The translations under genes were made by a program, and so were the position numbers. Shown here one piece after another: positions 7,378 through 12,221 of a stretch of 12,221 nt of DNA. Numbering within the stretch: the first letter of the stretch is position 1; each line of letters opens with the position of its first letter. Source of the stretch: Limnohabitans sp. (lineage in GTDB: Bacteria > Pseudomonadota > Gammaproteobacteria > Burkholderiales > Burkholderiaceae_C); contig JACDQO010000450.1 in the NCBI GenBank assembly GCA_015657605.1, positions 1-12,221 on the forward strand. Direction: 5' to 3'. The notes under the pieces were generated by a model that worked only from the letters and a program-made list of their open reading frames with translations, was not told where the DNA came from and made no database searches.

Positions 7378-9920
7378 TCACTGCGCCGATTGGCGCAATG
7401 TCTGAACCACAGGTTGGCGCAAAACGCCGGCCAAGCTCAGGCTGCCCGCGCCCCAAGCCAACAAGGCACCCGCCAGGCCACCGGCCAAAGGCACCCACAA
7501 AGGAGGTTGCCACGCGAACTCGAAAGCGTAACGCGCCAAGGCCCAGCCCACCACCAGCGCCATGGCACTGGCCATGAAGCCCGCCAACCAGCCAATGCCC
7601 AAAAGCTCGGTGCGCTGCACCTGCGCCAAGAGGCTGCGGCCCGCGCCCAGCGCCCGCATGATGGCGTACTCGCGCTCGCGCGCTTGGCGGCTGGCGCCCA
7701 CGGCGGCCAGTAAGACCATGAGGCCCGCCGCCAAGGTGAAGGCAAACAAAAACTCGACAGCTCGGATCACTTGGTCCATCACCCGCTGCACCTGCGCCAG
7801 CGTGCTGCGCATGTCCACACTGGTGATGTTGGGAAACTCGTTGACCATGGCATTTTCAAAATTGGGTGCACCTTGTGGCGACCGAAAAGCGGCCATGTAG
7901 GTCATGGGCAGGTCGGGCATGCTGGAGACGGGGAACAGCATGAAGAAATTGGCCCGCATCGAGCCCCAATCGACTTTGCGCAGCGAGGTCACACGGGCCT
8001 CGTGCGCTTGCCCGGCGATGTCAAAACCCAACAGGTCGCCCAGCTGAACCCCCAGCGCTTTGGCGATGCCCTCTTCCACACTCACACCACCCACCTCTTC
8101 GGCTTGCCAACGCCCTGCCACCAGGGGGTTGTGCGCGGGCAGCTCGGCGCTGTGCGAAAGGTTGATCTCGCGGTCCAAGAACCGCTTGCCGCGATCGGCT
8201 TCCAAATCATCTGGCCCCAAAACGCGGCCGTTGATGGCCACCAAACGACCCCGGATCATGGGGAACCAATCGGGGGACTGGACGCCAGCATTTTTCAGGT
8301 GTGCCAAAAACGGCTCGGCCTGCTCGGGCTGCACGTTGATGACGAACCGGTCGGGCGCGTTCACCGGGGTGGCCTGGCGCCAACTGGCGATCAGGTCGGT
8401 GCGGAGCAAGACCAGCAATGCCAGCGCCAGCAAACCGACCGACAAAGCACTGACCTGTACCACTGCAAACACGGGCCGCGCCGCCACTTGGCGCGTGGCC
8501 AGACGCAGCCAACGGGGGGCTGATTCGTCGGGCACCGAGCGGCGCAGCACCCACAAAGCCGCCGCAGCCAGCGCGGCAAACACCACCAGCGCCAGCGCAA
8601 AACCGCCCACCGTGATCAAGCCCAAGGTCAAGTTGCGGCTGACCATGAGCAAGGTCAGCGCAAAGCCCAACAAGCCCATGGTCAACACCAAACCCGAGCG
8701 CACCTGCACGCTGCCCAAATCTCGCCGGATCACGCGCAGTGGCGGCACCTTGGCCAACTGCAACACTGGCGGCAAACCAAAGGCCACCAGCAATGTCAGG
8801 CCCATGGCCAAACCCATCAGGCAGGTTGCCAACTGGCGCTGGGCAAATTGGCCTCCACCAAGCCGGCCAGCAAAAACACAAAGCCCAAATGCACGGCATA
8901 ACCGGCCAGCACCCCCAACACGCTGGCGACCACGCCCGCACCCAAAAACTCCAGGCCATAACTCAAAGTGAGTGTGCGCTGGCTTTGCCCCAAAACTCGC
9001 AGCAAAGCGCAGGCATCGAGTTGGCGTTCGGCAAAACTGCGCGCCGCCAAAGCCACAGCCACAGCGCAAAGCAAGGCCGCCAACAAAGCCACCAAATTCA
9101 AAAATTGCGAGGCACGGTCCAAGGTTTGGCGCATCTCGGGGCGACCGCTTTCGAGCGACTCGACCTTCACGCCACGCACCTCGGGCTTGTCCACTTCCAC
9201 ACGCGCCCAAGGCAAAAACTGGCCCACGGCCGCATCGCTGCCGGCCACCGCCATGCGCCAGCTCACCCGGCTGGCCGGTTGCACCAAACCGGTCGACGCC
9301 AGATCGGCTTGGTTCATCATCACGCGGGGCGCAAAAGCCATAAAACCAGCCCCCCCGGTCGGGCTCGCGGGTGAGCTGGTGGCTGCGATGCGCAAACTGC
9401 GCTCGCCCAACCCCAGCATCTGCCCAACCTGCACCTTCAACGCTTCGAGCAAAGCCGCATCGACCCAGACCTCACCCTCAGGCGGAATGGTGGCCGCTGG
9501 CTGGCCTGCAATTTCCAAACGGCCACGCAGGGGGTAACCGGGCTCCACCGCTTTGAGGGCCACCAAGCGGGTGGCGGGAGGATTGACATCAAGGGTGCCG
9601 GAATCCGGCGCCTTCATGGCCCGCGCCATCGTCGGGAAACTCACATTGGTGTTGGTTTGCAAGCCCACCGCATGGGCTTGGCGCACAAAGGCATCCGGCG
9701 TGCGCTGGTCACTCACCACCACCGCATCGCCGCCCAGGAGTTGACGGGCATCGCGCCACAAACCCGACTGCATGCGGTCGGCCAAAAAGCCCACCGCCGT
9801 CAAAGCCGCCACCGCCAGTGCCACCGACAGCATCAACAGGCGCAACTCGCCCGCCCGCAGGTCACGCCACAACTGGCGTGCACCCAGCTTCAAACCATGC
9901 GTCCAAGATTGCTTGTTCAT
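7378..9920 (-). pseudogene. FtsX/YbbP-like ABC transporter permease, split by a one-base deletion
   Basis: The first frame (9920 to 8817, 367 codons) starts MNKQSWTHG and contains a WRDLRAGELRLL motif typical of YbbP proteins. It has one membrane helix at about 27-46, a periplasmic domain of roughly 220 residues, then helices at about 272-294 and 323-353. At 8820/8821 the frame breaks right after SASWQPA. The other frame continues with LMGLAMGLTLLVAFGLPPV and runs to the stop at 7378 with about seven more helices and a second large periplasmic domain. Restoring one base gives about 847 residues and ten helices, the usual size and layout of this family. These permeases pair with an ATPase of the LolD/YbbA type and are thought to handle lipids or lipoproteins in the cell envelope. 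No ATPase gene adjoins it here. A weak AAGG precedes the ATG. The change is more likely a sequence error than true inactivation. Confidence 0.9.
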
Positions 9921-10012
9921 GCCGTGACCTTAACGCAGAGGGGAAGGTTTGGCAGGGCGAGGGACTTGATCACGCATTGCGGACGATTCAAAGTGTGGGG
10001 GGGCAGAAAACC

Positions 10013-10044
10013 AAAAAGCCCGCACTCGTGAGAGTGCGGGCTTT
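10013..10044 (-). terminator. Intrinsic terminator of tRNA-Met
   Basis: A perfect 13-bp stem (10015-10027 with 10032-10044) closes a four-base loop. On the minus strand it ends in a run of five T (10017 to 10013). It begins seven bases past the 3' CCA of the tRNA and insulates the tRNA from the ABC permease gene downstream on the same strand. Confidence 0.92.
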
Positions 10045-10050
10045 GGAATT

Positions 10051-10127
10051 TGGTGGTGATAGGTGGATTTGAACCACCGACATCAGCATTATGAATGCTG
10101 CGCTCTAACCAACTGAGCTATATCACC
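10051..10127 (-). tRNA. tRNA-Met (anticodon CAT), elongator type
   Basis: A 77-base cloverleaf is complete. It has a seven-pair acceptor stem (GGTGATA with TATCACC), a D-arm with GCTC/GAGC, a five-pair anticodon stem CAGCA/TGCTG with loop TTCATAA, a five-base variable loop, a T-arm GGTGG/CCACC with TTCAAAT, and an encoded 3' ACCA. The anticodon CAT is at 10091-10093. The anticodon stem lacks the three G-C pairs of initiator tRNA, so it is not tRNA-fMet. A tRNA-Ile whose C34 becomes lysidine also has a CAT anticodon and cannot be fully excluded by eye, though the overall sequence fits betaproteobacterial elongator Met. Confidence 0.93.
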
Positions 10128-10159
10128 AGTCATTGTTGGTGTTAACCATCAAGCCCGAA

Positions 10160-10165
10160 ATTATA
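10160..10165 (-). promoter_or_regulatory. -10 box of the tRNA-Met gene
   Basis: On the minus strand this is a perfect TATAAT, about 33 bases upstream of the mature tRNA 5' end. It is followed by a G+C-containing discriminator (TTCGGGC), as is usual for stringently controlled stable-RNA promoters. No clear -35 is seen at normal spacing. It is the only perfect -10 box I noticed in the intergenic regions. Confidence 0.7.
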
Positions 10166-10199
10166 CACAAAATCCTGCGCCAAGCGCGCCAGCTGAGAT

Positions 10200-10205
10200 G
10201 ACAAT
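10200..10205 (+). promoter_or_regulatory. -10-like box directly before the hydratase start
   Basis: GACAAT ends six bases before the ATG at 10212, the same spacing as the TACAAT in front of the ubiH-like ATG. This supports 10212 as the start and suggests a leaderless transcript. There is no good -35. The site diverges from the tRNA-Met promoter about 40 bases away. Confidence 0.35.
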
Positions 10206-10211
10206 TGCCCA

Positions 10212-11032
10212 ATGACCGATCACCTCTCTATGCCCACCCCAAGCGCTACCGAGACCGCCCGCCTGATCTGGGCCCATTGGCAAACGGGCCAAGTGTTGAG
10301 CGCGCTGCCCGATGCCTGCCGCCCTGTGACATCTGCACAGGCTACGCCGCCCAAGCCCAACTGCCTGGGGTGTCCGGTCGCCTAGTGGTGGGCTGGAAAA
10401 TTGCCGCCACCAGCGCCAATGGCCAAGCGCACATCAACGTGAGCGGCCCATTGGCCGGTCGCTTGTTGTCGGGCCAAGTGTTTGAAAGTGGTGCCACCGT
10501 CCCGTCAGCGGGCAACCGCATGCGCGTGGCCGAACCGGAATTTGCTTTTGCCATGGCGCAAGACCTGCCGCCGCAAGCTGAGCCCTATACACAGCAGCAG
10601 GTGATGAACGCCGTGGCCCATTTGCACCCGGCCCTGGAAGTGCCCGACTCGCGCCTGGAACCATTCACCGCCGCAGGCGAAGCACAACTGCTGGCCGACA
10701 ACGCCTGTGCCCGCCACTTTGTGTTGGGCCCGGTCGCGCCCGATCTGTGGCGCGATCTGGACTTGAGCACTTACCCGGTGCAGGCCCTGGTCCAACACGG
10801 CAAGCAACTGAAGTACACCCGTGACGGGACAGGCGGCAACGTGCTGGGCGACCCGCGCATCGCCCTGACCTGGCTGGCCAACCAGCTGTCTGCCTTGGGC
10901 ATCACGCTGCAAAAGGGCCATATGGTGACCACCGGCACCTGCATGGTGCCTTTGGAGCTGCTGCCGGGCGACAGCGCCAGCGCCGACTTCGGCGCGCTTG
11001 GCCGTGTCAACATGATTTTTTCGGAGACTTGA
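10212..11032 (+). pseudogene. 2-keto-4-pentenoate hydratase-like protein (FAA hydrolase superfamily), split near its N-terminus by a one-base deletion
   Basis: From the ATG at 10212 (alternative in-frame ATG at 10230) the frame reads a normal N-terminus, TARLIWAHWQTGQVLSALPD, up to RPVTSAQ. At 10340/10341 it slips: the next frame carries GYAAQAQLPGVSG and the rest of the protein to the stop at 11032. Restoring one G in CAGGC gives 273 residues, the usual length. Metal-ligand motifs of the MhpD-type fold are EPE (E108, E110 in restored numbering) and E143 in LEVPDSR. The C-terminus has VTTGTCMVPLEL. The fold hydrates 2-oxopent-4-enoate-type compounds in aromatic meta-cleavage routes, but many members have other or unknown substrates and no other aromatic-degradation genes are here. 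The frame also opens at a TTG (10205), giving an unrelated first ~40 residues that are not genuine. It is followed three bases later by the asparaginase gene. Confidence 0.88.
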
Positions 11033-11035
11033 ACC

Positions 11036-12031
11036 ATGACAAAACCCACATTGGCCCTGATCGGCACCGGTGGCACCATCGCAGGTGCGGCCAGCACCGC
11101 CTCAGTCAGCACCGATTACAAACCCGCCAGCCTGACCCTGGCCGCCGTGGTCGACACGGTGCCGGAGCTGCGTGCGCGTTACGACATCGAAGTCACCCAG
11201 CCCATGCAGCTGGCCAGTTACGACGTGCGGCCGGAGAACTGGCTCGATCTGCATGCCGCCGTGATGCACGCCGTGAACAACCCCAATGTGGCGGGCATCG
11301 TGGTCACACACGGCACCGACACCCTCGAAGAAACCGCGACCTTTTTGCACCTGAGCGTGGACAGCGACAAACCCATCGTGGTGGTGGGGGCCATGCGCCC
11401 GGCCACCGCCTATTCGGCCGATGGCCCGGCCAACTTGCTGGACGCCTGCAGCGTGGCCGCCTGCCCCGGTGCGCGGGGCCGCGGCACGCTGGTGGTGATG
11501 AATGGCCGCATCCATTCGGGCCTGTGGGTGGGCAAACGCCATGTGAGCAGCGTGGAAGCCTTTGACAGCCCGCTGGCCGGCGCCGTGGGCGAGGTGGCCG
11601 ACCAGGCGGTGCAATGGTTTCGCGCTGCCGGGCGTGCGCCTACTGTGGCTTGGCAAACGCCCACAGCATGGCCCAGAGTCGACATTGCCGTGGCTTATGC
11701 CGGGGTGGATGAGACCGCGATGCGCGCCTTTGTGGCCGCTGGGGCGCGGGGCATTGTGCATGCCGGTTTGGGCAACGCCAACACGCCGACGGCTTACCGC
11801 GCCTTCATTCAAGCACTCCCCGCCCAAGGCGTGCTGGTGGCCCGCTGCGCCCGCTTCATCACCGGCAGCGTGACGCGGGCCAGCGTGTACGCCGATGCTG
11901 AGCACGACATCTTGACGGCAGGCCCTTTGCCGCCGCACAAGGTGCGCATCGTCATGCTCTTGGGCCTGGCGCACGGCATGGACGGCCCCGCGATTCAAAC
12001 CTGGATCGATCAGATTTTGTTGGCGGGCTGA
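11036..12031 (+). CDS. L-asparaginase, type II-like catalytic domain without signal peptide
   Basis: A complete 331-residue enzyme of the asparaginase/glutaminase family, which hydrolyses L-asparagine to aspartate and ammonia. The first nucleophile motif GTGGTIAG is at residues 10-17 with catalytic Thr14. The flexible-loop tyrosine is probably Y28. The second motif HGTDTLEET is at 92-100 with T94 and D95. The catalytic lysine is probably K167 in IHSGLWVGKRH. The N-terminus MTKPTLALIG goes straight into the first strand, so there is no export signal and the protein is probably cytoplasmic, unlike E. coli AnsB. The start is supported by GGAG at 11023-11026, nine bases upstream. It lies three bases after the hydratase stop, so the two genes are very likely co-transcribed. 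Substrate choice between Asn, Gln and related amides is not resolved. Confidence 0.94.
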   Translation: MTKPTLALIGTGGTIAGAASTASVSTDYKPASLTLAAVVDTVPELRARYDIEVTQPMQLASYDVRPENWLDLHAAVMHAVNNPNVAGIVVTHGTDTLEETATFLHLSVDSDKPIVVVGAMRPATAYSADGPANLLDACSVAACPGARGRGTLVVMNGRIHSGLWVGKRHVSSVEAFDSPLAGAVGEVADQAVQWFRAAGRAPTVAWQTPTAWPRVDIAVAYAGVDETAMRAFVAAGARGIVHAGLGNANTPTAYRAFIQALPAQGVLVARCARFITGSVTRASVYADAEHDILTAGPLPPHKVRIVMLLGLAHGMDGPAIQTWIDQILLAG

Positions 12032-12044
12032 ATTGGCTGGCTGA

Positions 12045-12063
12045 ACGCCTGTGCTTCAGGTGT
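12045..12063. terminator. Weak hairpin between convergent asparaginase and transporter genes
   Basis: ACGCCTG at 12045-12051 pairs with CAGGTGT at 12057-12063 (one G-U pair on the + strand) around a five-base loop. It sits in the 38-base gap between two convergent stops, where a terminator is expected, but it lacks a T-run on either side. A tentative call only. Confidence 0.3.
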
Positions 12064-12069
12064 CTCGGC

Positions 12070-12221
12070 TCAACGGGACCGCTGGCTGAAGTAAAGCACC
12101 GTGCCGCTGATGCTGGCCATGACCATGAGGCCAACAAAGCCTGCACGGTAGGTGCCAAACAAACCCGACAAAGCCCCGAACATGGGCGGCCCCAACACCA
12201 CGCCCAAAACGTGAAGGCCAA
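12070..12221 (-). CDS. C-terminal fragment of a membrane transporter, probably MFS (5' end outside window)
   Basis: Reading the minus strand in from the window edge gives 49 codons beginning GLHVLGVVLGPP and ending YFSQRSR before a TGA at 12070-12072. Two hydrophobic helices are visible, at about residues 2-21 and 26-43, split by a short FGTYRAG turn. A PP/G-rich helix followed by a small-residue helix and a short basic tail resembles the last two helices of major facilitator superfamily proteins. The length is too short for certainty, and another polytopic permease is possible. The gene converges on the asparaginase gene with 38 bases between the stops. Confidence 0.65.
   Translation of the reverse strand, partial: GLHVLGVVLGPPMFGALSGLFGTYRAGFVGLMVMASISGTVLYFSQRSR

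Noticed and set aside
1210..10345. Programmed -1 ribosomal frameshifting as the cause of the split genes
   Set aside because: No clear slippery heptamer or downstream structure is evident at the four sites, and these families are not known to use recoding. Single missing bases explain them more simply.
1..12221. CRISPR arrays, insertion sequences, prophage or defence genes
   Set aside because: No spaced direct repeats, transposase motifs, terminal inverted repeats or nuclease/helicase cassettes were seen. The tRNA-Met has no duplicated 3' end nearby that would suggest an attachment site.

Overview
The window looks like ordinary chromosomal DNA from a betaproteobacterium, most likely order Burkholderiales, family Comamonadaceae (Limnohabitans/Acidovorax-like). 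This is inferred from a moderately high G+C coding style, the gene neighbourhood (ubiH-like monooxygenase, DsbC-like isomerase, DUF3429 protein, M61 glycyl aminopeptidase), the close-to-canonical betaproteobacterial tRNA-Met, and gene starts with a -10 box directly upstream of the ATG and no Shine-Dalgarno. No phage, plasmid, insertion sequence, CRISPR array or defence system was seen.

Layout. (1) 46-726 (+): a GntR/FCD-family regulator, converging on ychF (798-1888, -), an Obg-like ATPase/GTPase, with a bidirectional hairpin terminator between them. (2) 2057 to about 6212 (+): a probable four-gene operon of ubiH-like FAD monooxygenase, periplasmic thiol:disulfide isomerase, DUF3429 membrane protein and M61 aminopeptidase; the last three are linked by start/stop overlaps. 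(3) 9920 to 6229 (-): an FtsX/YbbP-type ABC permease, a group II truncated haemoglobin and a Smr-domain protein, which converges tail to tail on the M61 gene. (4) 10013-10165 (-): a tRNA-Met(CAT) with its own promoter and strong terminator. (5) 10212-12031 (+): a 2-keto-4-pentenoate hydratase-like gene followed 3 bases later by a type II-like L-asparaginase. (6) 12070-12221 (-): the C-terminal end of a membrane transporter, probably MFS, running off the window.

The most striking observation concerns reading frames. Four of the eleven protein genes (ychF, the M61 peptidase, the ABC permease, the hydratase) are each split by what looks like one missing base; in each case the continuation lies in the frame expected for a single -1 change. 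Restoring one base gives full-length proteins of normal size. The changes could be real, but four independent one-base losses in housekeeping-type genes within 12 kb fit sequencing or consensus indels better than biology. I found no convincing new system. The remaining points of interest are leaderless-looking starts, a palindrome in front of ubiH and the hydratase/asparaginase pair.
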